DNA of 64,000 nucleotides from Candidatus Desulfosporosinus nitrosoreducens. Lineage in GTDB: Bacteria > Bacillota > Desulfitobacteriia > Desulfitobacteriales > Desulfitobacteriaceae. The stretch covers positions 1 to 64,000 of the forward strand of contig NZ_JAVHUW010000083.1 in assembly GCF_030954495.1 (NCBI RefSeq). The letters are read 5' to 3'. Below are positions 26,100 to 34,117 of this stretch, piece by piece. The translations under genes and the position numbers were made by a program. The notes under the pieces were generated by a model that had not been told where the DNA came from, did not search any database, and saw only the letters and a program-made list of their open reading frames with translations. The first letter of the stretch is position 1; each line of letters begins with the position of its first letter.

Positions 26100-27389
26100 G
26101 TGTCCGTATACGATACTTTGGATTCGATTACCGAAGAACTCCATAAATGCATGAAATGTGGCAACTGTCAGGCTGTTTGCCCAATTTATAAGGAAACGCG
26201 CAGAGAGGTTGGCGTCGCGCGGGGGAAAATCAGTTTAGCTGAGCTGATTCTCTCAGGTGAAGCGGAAATGACCGAAGGAATGGCCGAGCGTTTCTCCCTC
26301 TGTACCACTTGCATGGCCTGTAATAATAACTGTCCTTGTGGAGTCCGGTTTGATAAAATCATTTTAGCGGCCCGAGCAGAAGCGGTTCGCAAAAAGGGAT
26401 TGCATCCCGTGAAAAAGATCGCTTTTACGGCTTTAAAAATGCAGAGGCTTTTCGATTTTGGCATGAAAACGGGCAGCGTTTTTCAGGGCGTAGCCTTAAA
26501 GCATCTGCCGCATAAAAGTGACCGGGTGGCGCGCATGCGCTTTGACATTGGGATCGGGACGGAAAAAGTCTTTCCGATGTTAGCCAAACATCCCTTACGT
26601 TCAGAGTTGCCTGAAGTGATACAGGTTAAAAACCCCAAAATGCGGGTGGCCTTTTTTACCGGCTGTATGATTAACTATTTTTACACCGATATCGGTAAAG
26701 CAGTCGTTGATGTTTTGACAGAAAACGATATCGAAGTGATTATCCCGCGTGGACAAGGCTGCTGCGGAATTCCCGCTTCCGTCAATGGTGATGTCGTATC
26801 GGCGCGTGCTTTAGCCCGACGCAACCTGCGCGCCTTTGAGAAAAAAGGGGCTGACGCTCTGGTAGTGGCTTGTTCTTCGGGTGGGACGGCTTGGAAGCAT
26901 GTTTTTCAAGAGCTGCTGGAGAATGATCCGGAATTTAGTGCCCTTGCTAAGAAGTGGTCCGAAAAATCCTATGATATTTCCGAATTCTTAATTCACAAAG
27001 TGCCCTTTAAAAAAGAAGGCTTAGGTCGAGTTAACCGGAAAGTAACCTATCATGATCCCTGTCATTTAAATCGCGGCCAAGGAATTAATAAAGAGCCCCG
27101 TGAAATTCTGAAGAGTATTCCCGGGGTGGAACTAATCGAAATGAAAGAACCGGGCCGCTGCTGTGGAATGGCTGGATCTTTCAGCCTTGTTCACCCGGAT
27201 CTCTCGGTTCAAATATCCGATCGCAAAACGGCCGACATTGCGCAAACGAAGACGGATACGGTGGCAACCGGCTGCCCTGCCTGTCGTCTGCAGTTACAGA
27301 GCGGGGTAGAAAATGCAGGGCTTCAGGAGCAGGTTATGCATACGGTTCAGATTTTGGCCGAGTCTTACCGGGCAGGTAAGAAGGGCTGA
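26100..27389 (+). CDS. glcF: Fe-S oxidase subunit of lactate/glycolate oxidase (GlcF-like)
   Basis: This 429-residue protein starts at GTG. Two 4Fe-4S motifs are at the N-terminus, CMKCGNCQAVCP (17-28) and CTTCMACNNNCPCG (68-81). Two CCG domains follow, each with the C-x(n)-CCG-x-x-C pattern: FFTGC..GQGCCGIP near 220 and HDPCH..GRCCGMAG near 355, which hold a non-cubane cluster in heterodisulfide reductase relatives. It takes electrons from GlcD toward the quinone or electron-transfer pool. It is followed by paired hairpins and a terminator. Confidence 0.93.
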   Translation: MSVYDTLDSITEELHKCMKCGNCQAVCPIYKETRREVGVARGKISLAELILSGEAEMTEGMAERFSLCTTCMACNNNCPCGVRFDKIILAARAEAVRKKGLHPVKKIAFTALKMQRLFDFGMKTGSVFQGVALKHLPHKSDRVARMRFDIGIGTEKVFPMLAKHPLRSELPEVIQVKNPKMRVAFFTGCMINYFYTDIGKAVVDVLTENDIEVIIPRGQGCCGIPASVNGDVVSARALARRNLRAFEKKGADALVVACSSGGTAWKHVFQELLENDPEFSALAKKWSEKSYDISEFLIHKVPFKKEGLGRVNRKVTYHDPCHLNRGQGINKEPREILKSIPGVELIEMKEPGRCCGMAGSFSLVHPDLSVQISDRKTADIAQTKTDTVATGCPACRLQLQSGVENAGLQEQVMHTVQILAESYRAGKKG

Positions 27390-27438
27390 AACAGTAATTG
27401 CGATAATTAATGCTGCTGAGCGCTGAAGAAATTTGACT

Positions 27439-27513
27439 TGAGCCGGGCTGGCGGGAGCAGAAGCTGTTAGCCGGCCCGGCTCAGAAAGTGGAGAGCGTGA
27501 GCTCTGCTTTCTG
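27439..27513 (+). other. Two adjacent hairpins after glcF
   Basis: TGAGCCGGGCTGG (27439-27451) pairs with CCGGCCCGGCTCA (27471-27483) with one mismatch, and directly after it CAGAAAGTGGAGAGC pairs with GCTCTGCTTTCTG (27482-27513). They lie between the oxidase stop and the terminator. They could protect the transcript's 3' end or form a processed RNA. Confidence 0.6.
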
Positions 27514-27575
27514 GCCCCAAAGATCTATTCGTCAGCTGCGCCACTTCGCGGCGGGTATGTCTGACAGTAGGGATT

Positions 27576-27608
27576 AGATGGAAGCACTGTTTGTGTTTCC
27601 ATCTTTTA
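27576..27608 (+). terminator. Terminator of the glcD-glcF operon
   Basis: AGATGGAA (27576-27583) pairs with TTCCATCT (27597-27604), followed by TTTT. Between it and the regulator start the sequence is AT-rich and contains probable promoter elements near 27700, not clear enough to place. Confidence 0.7.
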
Positions 27609-27756
27609 TCTTATACTGCTTCTTTATCAGAAATGAAAATTATGGATTTTGCTTTAGACACGTGCTAAACTGAAAAAGTATGATAAAATATATTCTATAT
27701 AATATAATGACTTTTTTGACATTTTGGAGGAGAAACCTTTACAAGGAGTGACTAGG

Positions 27757-28476
27757 GTGATATTAAAACCCATAAAAACTCAGAAGATTTATGAACAGAT
27801 TGTTGATCAAATTGGCCAGTTAGTCATAGATGGACATTTAAAACCTGGCGATCGCTTACCGTCGGAGCGAGAATTAGTCGATCGTTTTCAAGTTAGCCGT
27901 TCATCAATACGCGAAGCTGTCAGCGCCTTGGAGCTAATGGGCCTGATAGAAGTCCGCTCAGGTGAAGGCATGTACATTAGGCAAGTAAACGTCGACTCGG
28001 TGGTAGCCCCTTTAGCTTGGATGTTGTTCATTGAAAAAGACTCGGATATGGAACTTTATGAGGCCCGGAAGATTCTTGAGGTTCAGGCGGCAGGGCTGGC
28101 AGCGGAGAGGGCGGCCGAAGACGAGGTTCTGGAAATGTACAAATACCTGGAGCTGATGCGTATGGACCTCGCTTTAGAGCGAACCGGAGAAGAGGCCGAC
28201 CATAACTTTCATTACTCTATCGCTAAGGCTACCCACAACAAAATCCTGATTCGGCTGATGAATACGATTTCCGATACGATGCGTATCACCTTGAAGACGA
28301 GCCGTGATAAGCTTGCCGTGGATAAAAATAAGCCGCAGAGATTATACGATGAGCATTTTGCAATTTATGACGCGATTAAAACTCACGATGTGGAGAATGC
28401 TCAAAAATTAATGCTGGATCATTTGGTTGGCGTGGAGAGTGAGTTGGCAAAAGATTTGCTTCGTAATTATAAATAG
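27757..28476 (+). CDS. lldR: GntR/FadR-family regulator of the lactate genes (LldR-like)
   Basis: This protein has about 239 residues from GTG 27757, which has AAGGAG 8 bases upstream. The N-terminal winged helix-turn-helix has LKPGDRLPSERELVDRFQVS and SIREAVSALELMGLIEVRSG (about 25-75). The C-terminal FCD domain holds a metal-binding set of Asp, Arg and His (EARKILE, NFHYSIA, EHFAIYDA). FadR-subfamily regulators of this kind usually repress lactate or glycolate genes until the acid binds. The GGTC/GAC palindromes at 22180, 22702 and 24667 are the predicted sites. A regulator at the end of the module fits this job. Confidence 0.88.
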   Translation: MILKPIKTQKIYEQIVDQIGQLVIDGHLKPGDRLPSERELVDRFQVSRSSIREAVSALELMGLIEVRSGEGMYIRQVNVDSVVAPLAWMLFIEKDSDMELYEARKILEVQAAGLAAERAAEDEVLEMYKYLELMRMDLALERTGEEADHNFHYSIAKATHNKILIRLMNTISDTMRITLKTSRDKLAVDKNKPQRLYDEHFAIYDAIKTHDVENAQKLMLDHLVGVESELAKDLLRNYK

Positions 28477-28479
28477 AAG

Positions 28480-28516
28480 AGGCGGAAACACTATGAAGGT
28501 GTTTCCCGCCTTTTTT
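28480..28516 (+). terminator. Terminator of the FadR-type regulator gene
   Basis: AGGCGGAAACAC (28480-28491) pairs with GTGTTTCCCGCCT (28499-28511) with one bulge and is followed by TTTTTT. Confidence 0.9.
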
Positions 28517-28702
28517 AGTCAAGACAATTACCTCTGCTTTTTAAAAAGATAAGTTGTCGGAAATGAGGCGGCCCACTTCGCAACCTGTCTGTCAGTTAAT
28601 AATTGTAAGGCAATGTTTTCATGCTGGCCGGGCCTTCTTTGCTTGTACGTCAAAGAAGAGCAGCCGACGTTATGAAAAGGATAGAAGAGTGAGGGTCTAA
28701 TT

Positions 28703-29773
28703 ATGACATGTCAAATGGTGTACCATAATGGAAATTGCCTGAATACCAAAAAACCATATGCCAATAGCTGTCGCTTGTGCCTCGATATCTGCCCCTATCA
28801 GGCAATCTCGGACTATCATCAGATTGATGTCCGGAAGTGTTCCGAATGTGGCGCCTGCATGGCCGTCTGCCCAAGTGACGGCTTTGTGGATGTCATGATT
28901 GATAAGTTTCAGGACTATCTGGCTGAGACTGAGGAGATCCTGCTGAATTGCCCCCAAGCAGTTCCTTCAGGCTTTGAAATTCCCTGTCTCGGCATGTTTG
29001 ATAGAGATAGCTGGACTTCGTTAATGCTTTGGGCCAAGAAAAAGCCGGTAACGATTGTTACAGGCGTTTGCGCAGACTGTGGAGATCGTGCGGCCTGCGC
29101 CGCAAGCGTACAGGCTTTCAAGCAAGTGCATTCGTCCTGGCCGGGTCATGGGGAAGTCCGTATCCAAGTGCGTCCGGATGCAGGTCTTGCTGCTGAAAGC
29201 AAGACGGCTAATCCCCAGGTTCCTAAACCGGCTGTTCAGGGTAGCGGAAACTGGCGGCAAAAAGGCTTGAAAAAAGTTGAGGAATGGCTGCCTAACTTGA
29301 CGGCCGATCAGGCTTATTCCCTGCCTAAAAGCCGCCAGGGACTGATGAACGTCCTGGAAAAATATCCGGAGGAGAAGGTACCCTTCCCCGCTTTGGTCGT
29401 CACAGATTTATGTACGAATTGTGGAGTTTGTGCGGCAATTTGCCCGCAGGATGCTCTGCAAAAAACAGAGGAATGGGATTCTGACCCCAAGGCCAAAGAG
29501 TCGGCGCAAGAAGATAGAATCAGCTCATTGCAACTTATTCTTGAGCCTCAGAAATGCGTGCACTGTAATCGCTGCGTGGAAGTTTGCCGGATTCAAGCGT
29601 TATCTATGGAGACCAAAATGTTAAGCCGTCGCTTTCTGGCGGGTAAAGTGCTGATTCACGAAGGCAGCCCTTTATACTGCAAACAATGCGGGAAACGCAT
29701 TTTTGACAATTCCGAGTTATGCTTGGTTTGTTCAACGAGTGACCCCCAAGGAAGAAGTTCTTTCTTTCTGTAA
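28703..29773 (+). CDS. Multi-cluster ferredoxin-like 4Fe-4S protein
   Basis: This 356-residue protein has ferredoxin motifs in two pairs: CRLCLDICP and CSECGACMAVCP at about 23-56, and CTNCGVCAAICP and CVHCNRCVEVCR at about 237-300, for up to four 4Fe-4S clusters. A middle domain (about 80-220) has extra Cys pairs, and the C-terminus has a zinc-ribbon-like CKQCG..CLVC. The layout resembles electron-transfer subunits associated with oxidoreductases, but no partner gene is next to it. Its last 42 bp overlap the convergent PAP2 gene. Function unassigned. Confidence 0.75.
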   Translation: MTCQMVYHNGNCLNTKKPYANSCRLCLDICPYQAISDYHQIDVRKCSECGACMAVCPSDGFVDVMIDKFQDYLAETEEILLNCPQAVPSGFEIPCLGMFDRDSWTSLMLWAKKKPVTIVTGVCADCGDRAACAASVQAFKQVHSSWPGHGEVRIQVRPDAGLAAESKTANPQVPKPAVQGSGNWRQKGLKKVEEWLPNLTADQAYSLPKSRQGLMNVLEKYPEEKVPFPALVVTDLCTNCGVCAAICPQDALQKTEEWDSDPKAKESAQEDRISSLQLILEPQKCVHCNRCVEVCRIQALSMETKMLSRRFLAGKVLIHEGSPLYCKQCGKRIFDNSELCLVCSTSDPQGRSSFFL

Positions 29774-30622
29774 AGGTTTTTCCCACTTAAAACGGCGAAA
29801 AATATAAGGTGCGCCCAGGGAGGTCCACAATCCCCCCAAAGCGAGCAGGGGAAGGTAAGTCCAGGGATAAAGACGGTTAAGGGGATGCCAAAGCCAGACC
29901 CAGAGTCCTAAGATGCCGAGACCTAAAAGCGTTTTGAGAGCGGAGGGGACAAAGGCCGTGCGTTCCCGGTAATCGAGATAATAATCCTCTAAAAAATGGC
30001 CGCAGGTGAAGCCTATAACAAAACCTACCATTTGGAACCCTTGATGGGTGTGGTAAATGAGCAGAAATAATAAGGGCAGTGTAAGGGAAAAGCCAAGCTT
30101 TAAAAACAGCGGGGCTTGAAGTCTTAACAAGCGCTCGTCCAGACGCTGAAAGCTGAAGACCATCAAGCCTCCGATGAGATACCCGCCTAAGACATCGCCA
30201 GGCCAGTGAACGCCTAAATAGAGTCTGGAAAAACCAATGCCCAGAATCATGAAGGCTCCGATTCCCAGCCAGCGCTTTTGAGAGCGCCAGCGCTTCCAAA
30301 CATAAGGATAAAAGGTAGCAGCACCTTGACTGTGTCCGCTGGGAAAAGAGTTTCCCGTGGCGGAAGAAAGATAGAGGGAACGAATACCTGGCTGGCCAAT
30401 GGGGCGCGGTGTGGCCCAGAGATCTTTAAGCACAGCGTTAAAGGCCATGGAGGTCAGGAAAAGGGTGGCGAGTCGAAAGCCGAAGCGTTTGTCAATATTC
30501 CAATAGAGAAGTGTAATGAGAAAAATGTAAGTCGGTTCACTGCCTAAAAAGCTTAAAAGAATAAAAAACCGATCGCTAAGCGGAGTATGGATCGCCTGAA
30601 TGCTTTGATAGAAGGCTAGCAT
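29732..30622 (-). CDS. PAP2-family membrane phosphatase
   Basis: This 296-residue protein has about eight helices. The phosphatase motifs are complete: KDLWATPRP (about 66-74, K-x6-RP type), NSFPSGHS (about 90-97) and SRLYLGVHWPGDV (about 130-142). Such enzymes remove phosphate from lipid pyrophosphates such as undecaprenyl-PP, or from phosphatidate, at the outer face of the membrane. Substrate unproven. It lies 15 bp after the stop of the AhpD-like gene, so the two may be co-transcribed, and it overlaps the Fe-S gene tail to tail. Confidence 0.85.
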   Translation of the reverse strand: MLAFYQSIQAIHTPLSDRFFILLSFLGSEPTYIFLITLLYWNIDKRFGFRLATLFLTSMAFNAVLKDLWATPRPIGQPGIRSLYLSSATGNSFPSGHSQGAATFYPYVWKRWRSQKRWLGIGAFMILGIGFSRLYLGVHWPGDVLGGYLIGGLMVFSFQRLDERLLRLQAPLFLKLGFSLTLPLLFLLIYHTHQGFQMVGFVIGFTCGHFLEDYYLDYRERTAFVPSALKTLLGLGILGLWVWLWHPLNRLYPWTYLPLLALGGLWTSLGAPYIFRRFKWEKPLQKERTSSLGVTR

Positions 30623-30637
30623 GAAGGCCGCGCCAAC

Positions 30638-30907
30638 TTACGCATGGTGACAGCCACAGCCGCAATGAGCACTATGTTCATGAGTGTTTTTCTTGGGTTC
30701 ACGCAAAAGCTGCTCTGCTAAATGGGTTGCGTGCGTGATAGGCTGCTGTTGAATTGTCGAGGCCAAACTGATGACCTCCTGAATTTCATCTGAACTAAGG
30801 CCCATTTCTAAGGCTTCCGTGATGGCCACTCGCAGTGAGGCCAGGGCATTGCAGGCTACGGCTGCTGATATTTGGGCTAGGGCGGTTGTCCGTGGGTCAA
30901 GACTCAT
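30638..30907 (-). CDS. AhpD/carboxymuconolactone decarboxylase-like protein with Cys/His tail
   Basis: This 89-residue protein has the CMD-family helix pattern, with ACNALASLRVAITEALEMGL and DEIQEVISLASTIQQQ. It lacks the usual C-x-x-C of AhpD; instead its last residues read HEHSAHCGCGCHH, a probable metal-binding tail. The role is unknown; peroxidase-type activity is uncertain without the CxxC pair. The start has AGGAGGAATG-type spacing on the minus strand. It probably shares a transcript with the PAP2 gene. Confidence 0.7.
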   Translation of the reverse strand: MSLDPRTTALAQISAAVACNALASLRVAITEALEMGLSSDEIQEVISLASTIQQQPITHATHLAEQLLREPKKNTHEHSAHCGCGCHHA

Positions 30908-31073
30908 GGAATCATTCCTCCTGAAATTAAAGTTCGGGTTAAGTTTAGTTTGTTAGGGTTAATTTTAGCATACCTGAGTTTTAAGGGCAAAAATCCAAAC
31001 CTCCGGGACAGTGAAGATAGTTCCCGGTTAATAAAAATCTTAGCGGTTCAGGCTAAAAAGAAAGGAATAAAGG

Positions 31074-32333
31074 ATGAAAGACTATCAGGTGATTGTCGTT
31101 GGCGGCGGAGCAGCCGGCATGATGGCGGCAGGGCAGGCGGCCCAGAGAGGCAAGAGGGTGTTGCTGCTGGAAAAAAAGGAACGCTTAGGCAGAAAAATTG
31201 CGATTTCGGGTAAGGGCCGCTGCAACATAACCAATGAAGAGCATGTCTCGGATTTTATCCGCAATTATCCGGGCAACGGGCGCTTTTTGCATGGTATCTT
31301 GCGGGAATTTGACAATGTCGCTTTGCGGGAATTCCTGGCTCATTACGGAGTAGAGACAAAGGTTGAACGAGGCGGGCGTGTTTTTCCCGTTTCCGATGAC
31401 GCTGAAACGGTGGTTGAAACGTTGCTCGCTTATCTGGCGGAAAGGGGAGTTACGATACTCAGCGGGATTACAGTGGAAGAAATTCTGGTTGAAGATGGGA
31501 GAGTAACAGGAGTACAAGGACTCGGGCAAAGGCGGTTTTTCGCTCCGGCTGTGATTATCTGCACGGGAGGTGCCTCCTATCCGGCTACGGGTTCAACGGG
31601 AGATGGCTTCCGCTTTGCCCGCAAGCTGGGGCACAAAGTGATTACGCCCCGACCCGCTTTAGTCCCCCTGAAAACGGCTGAAGCCTGGGTCAAAGAAGTA
31701 CAGGGGCTGTCCTTGAGAAATGTTGAAGCCTCATTGTGGATCGGCGGTAAGAAAAAAGTTGCGGAGTTTGGGGAGATGCTCTTTACGCATTTCGGAGTAT
31801 CCGGTCCGATTATTTTAACCTTGAGCCGTCAGGCGGGGGAAGCCCTGCGCAAGGGTGAGCCGGTAAAACTGGAGCTTAATTTAAAGCCGGCGCTTTCCTC
31901 TGAGCAGTTAGATGCCCGAATCCAAAGGGATTTTCAGAAATACAGCAATAAGCAATTTAAAAACGCCCTGGACGACCTTCTTCCCCAGAGCCTGATTCCG
32001 GTGCTGATCCGCTTAAGCGGGATTAACCCGGATGGAGTTGTGCACCAGATCAGCCGCGAAGAACGGAAAGGTTTAACCGCCCTGCTGCAAGGGCTGCCCC
32101 TGACGATAACGGATACTCTCTCCCTGGAGGCGGCCATCGTCACTGCCGGAGGAGTTGATGTCAAAGAGATCAATCCCAAGACAATGGCTTCCAAATGCGT
32201 TAAAGGCTTGTATTGGGCCGGGGAAGTCGTGGATGTCGATGGCATAACCGGCGGGTATAATTTGCAGGCCGCTTTTGCCATGGGTTTCCGGGCGGGACGC
32301 GCCGCAGCCGGGGAGGAGTTTTCACAGGTCTGA
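31074..32333 (+). CDS. BaiN/HI0933-family flavoprotein
   Basis: This 419-residue protein starts with an N-terminal dinucleotide-binding loop VVGGGAAGMMAAGQAAQRG and continues LEKKERLGRKIAISGKGRCN, the signature of this family. The C-terminal GITGGYNLQAAFAMGFRAGR closes the FAD site. Members bind FAD and act on NAD(P)H; BaiN-type enzymes have been linked to reduction steps in bile-acid metabolism, but substrates are unknown for most. Start ATG follows AAAGGAATAAAGG. Confidence 0.88.
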   Translation: MKDYQVIVVGGGAAGMMAAGQAAQRGKRVLLLEKKERLGRKIAISGKGRCNITNEEHVSDFIRNYPGNGRFLHGILREFDNVALREFLAHYGVETKVERGGRVFPVSDDAETVVETLLAYLAERGVTILSGITVEEILVEDGRVTGVQGLGQRRFFAPAVIICTGGASYPATGSTGDGFRFARKLGHKVITPRPALVPLKTAEAWVKEVQGLSLRNVEASLWIGGKKKVAEFGEMLFTHFGVSGPIILTLSRQAGEALRKGEPVKLELNLKPALSSEQLDARIQRDFQKYSNKQFKNALDDLLPQSLIPVLIRLSGINPDGVVHQISREERKGLTALLQGLPLTITDTLSLEAAIVTAGGVDVKEINPKTMASKCVKGLYWAGEVVDVDGITGGYNLQAAFAMGFRAGRAAAGEEFSQV

Positions 32334-32374
32334 GAGTGCAGCTTTGTGCATAAACTCTTTCCGAGGTGGTGTTT

Positions 32375-32842
32375 GTGCGTCGAAGAGTTGGTTTAGTAGA
32401 ATGGCTTTGGCACAGTGTGCAACAGGGAGAGCGCCGGGTTATTCGGGTCATGGTTTTGGCTTCAGTAATCCTTGTGGTTATGCAGCTTAGTGTCGTGCGC
32501 GATCCTCTGCAATTTTACATGTCCGTGGCCTCAAAAGTGGAATCTCCTCCTCTTGACTTGCCTTCCTTGGCCGTGAATGAGTCCGCTGTTTGGCAGCTGA
32601 CCTTAAAAGCAGTCCCTGCGGCTCAGATACGGGTTCTTCAAAATGGCAACGTCCTGGCAACTTTAAATAAAGGGGAGCAGCGCGTCCTTGTTCATAGCGG
32701 TCAAATTCAATTGGATGGTACCAATGTCTCCCAGACCATAACGGTGCAGGTTATTAAAAATGATCAGCGCCTGGCGGAGCCGCGGCAAACTCAAATAGCG
32801 GTTCCGGCGGGGACTGTTCAGGCCTTTACAGTTAGCCCCTAA
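32375..32842 (+). CDS. Membrane-anchored hypothetical protein
   Basis: This 155-residue protein starts at GTG 32375, with GAGGTGG 5 bases upstream; a GTG at 32366 is the alternative. A basic lead precedes one helix (VIRVMVLASVILVVMQLSVV), then a beta-rich extracellular domain with TLNKGEQRVLVHSG and TITVQVIKN. I recognise no family. It is followed 75 bp later by the leader ORF of the HutP-like gene. Confidence 0.7.
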   Translation: MRRRVGLVEWLWHSVQQGERRVIRVMVLASVILVVMQLSVVRDPLQFYMSVASKVESPPLDLPSLAVNESAVWQLTLKAVPAAQIRVLQNGNVLATLNKGEQRVLVHSGQIQLDGTNVSQTITVQVIKNDQRLAEPRQTQIAVPAGTVQAFTVSP

Positions 32843-32883
32843 TGTTGCAAATTAAGAAGCGGAGGACTATAATTCAATCATCC

Positions 32884-32949
32884 GAAGAGTTTGCTCTTCA
32901 AGAGAAGGAGGGTAGAATGGTAGGAATTGGCAATAATTACAGGCAGTGA
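32884..32949 (+). promoter_or_regulatory. Leader hairpin and 10-codon ORF before the HutP-like gene
   Basis: GAAGAG (32884-32889) pairs with CTCTTC (32894-32899), then a near-perfect ribosome binding site AGAAGGAGGG precedes a 10-codon ORF, MVGIGNNYRQ, at 32917-32949. The HutP-like gene starts 22 bp later. A leader peptide of this kind may couple translation. Confidence 0.4.
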
Positions 32950-32970
32950 TGGGGAAAGGAAGAACGGTTG

Positions 32971-33387
32971 ATGGCACAAAGCAAAAAAATAGCTCTCGCA
33001 GCTTTGAAAATGGCAATGACCGAGAGCAGGGAAGAAGAAGCTCATTTAAAAGAGGCTTATCAAAGACAAGGCGTTAAAACAGCTGCTGTGGATTATGGCG
33101 GAGAGTATATCAATTCTGTACGTAAGATTGTTGAGCGGGCGATCGTGGCGGCCAAACGCGAAGGGGCTATCCACGAGACGCATGGAGATGAGGGTGCGGT
33201 AGCAGGTGCGACACGCGAAGCCTTGAGCCAAATTATGAATAAAGCTATGGGGTTAAACATCGGTGGTAAAATCGGAATTGCACGTCAGGATGACCATTTG
33301 AGTGTTGCCGTCTTTTTTGGTATCGGATTACTGCATTTAGACGAAGTGGCCGTAGGATTGGGACATCGCGTGGCTCCCAAAGAATGA
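32971..33387 (+). CDS. HutP-like RNA-binding regulator
   Basis: This 138-residue protein has the HutP fold pattern: IALAALKMAMTESREEEAHL at the start, then strands, and DEVAVGLGHRV at the end matching the conserved C-terminus. In Bacillus HutP binds mRNA when L-histidine and Mg2+ are present and prevents terminator formation in the hut operon. No histidine utilisation genes are near here. Instead aroH and aroF follow, so it may control aromatic amino-acid synthesis or respond to another amino acid. ATG 32971 follows GGAAAGGA. Confidence 0.8.
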   Translation: MAQSKKIALAALKMAMTESREEEAHLKEAYQRQGVKTAAVDYGGEYINSVRKIVERAIVAAKREGAIHETHGDEGAVAGATREALSQIMNKAMGLNIGGKIGIARQDDHLSVAVFFGIGLLHLDEVAVGLGHRVAPKE

Positions 33388-33400
33388 AGGGGGAACCTGT

Positions 33401-33766
33401 ATGGTACGTGGAATTCGGGGTGCAACGACCGTAAGTTGCAATGATGCGGGAGAAATTCAGGCAGCGACGAAAGAGCTCCTGCAAGCGATCCTTGTTGAAA
33501 ATAATTTAAGCACTGAAGACTTGGTCAGCGCGATTTTTACAGTGACATCGGACCTGAACGCGGATTTTCCGGCTTCAAGTGCCCGGGCCATCGGCTGGCA
33601 GCTGGTTCCGTTACTGTGTGCCACGGAGATACCGGTGCCCGGTTCTCTGCCGCGTTGTATCCGCGTTTTGATTCAGGCCAACAGTACGTGTACGCAGAAA
33701 GAAATCCGGCATGTTTTTTTGCGGGAGGCGGCGGGCTTGCGCAAAGATCTTTTGGAAACCATTTGA
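33401..33766 (+). CDS. aroH: Chorismate mutase, AroH type
   Basis: This 121-residue protein is the normal length of monofunctional AroH. Conserved residues include RGIRGATTVSCND at the start, the FTVTSDLNADFPASSARAI segment at about 45-63, and PRCIRVLIQ with Arg near 84. It converts chorismate to prephenate, the step leading to Phe and Tyr, and feeds the tyrA product downstream. ATG 33401 follows AGGGGGAAC. Confidence 0.93.
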   Translation: MVRGIRGATTVSCNDAGEIQAATKELLQAILVENNLSTEDLVSAIFTVTSDLNADFPASSARAIGWQLVPLLCATEIPVPGSLPRCIRVLIQANSTCTQKEIRHVFLREAAGLRKDLLETI

Positions 33767-33783
33767 TTTTTATTGTCAGGGGG

Positions 33784-33984
33784 TTGTAAAGACAGCCTTC
33801 CTTGTGGTAAGATAGTTTCAATTTATACCTTTAAGGACCAATGGTTGGCTTTGTTCGGCAAAGCCTGTGCAGGATGGTGTGTTCCTAAAATTGTGGTTGG
33901 TAATATGTTAATAAAGTCATTGTAGGATAGTAGGACGGGGGCAATAATGAGATGAAGGCACCCTCTATTAGGGGTGTTTTTTTA
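33784..33984 (+). promoter_or_regulatory. Leader region of aroF with hairpin, small ORF and terminator
   Basis: A possible SigA promoter TTGTAA-18-TAAGAT begins at 33784. A 15-codon ORF begins ATGGTTGGCTTTGTTCGG near 33841 behind AAGGA and contains a perfect hairpin GGCTTTG/CAAAGCC. A terminator CACCC/GGGTG plus seven T residues follows at about 33959-33983. UAG-rich sequence lies just before it. The layout resembles an attenuated leader, but the peptide is not rich in Trp, Tyr or Phe. The remaining bases to aroF contain only its ribosome binding site. Confidence 0.45.
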
Positions 33985-34117
33985 TAGCTTTACAAGGGGG
34001 GAGAGATTAAAACTTTAAGCGCGGGGAATTTCTAAACAGGCAGGCAAGTCTTTAATTAGTAGAATGGCGGAAAAACGGTTATACAATAAAGTAGTATGGT
34101 TGAAAGGGGTAGGAAAC

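Noticed and set aside
34064..34117. N-terminal extension of aroF from ATG 34064
   Set aside because: No ribosome binding site; the known domain begins after ATG 34118, which has GAAAGGGG upstream.
33784..34117. T-box leader before aroF
   Set aside because: The conserved T-box sequence is not present, and only a plain hairpin and terminator are seen.
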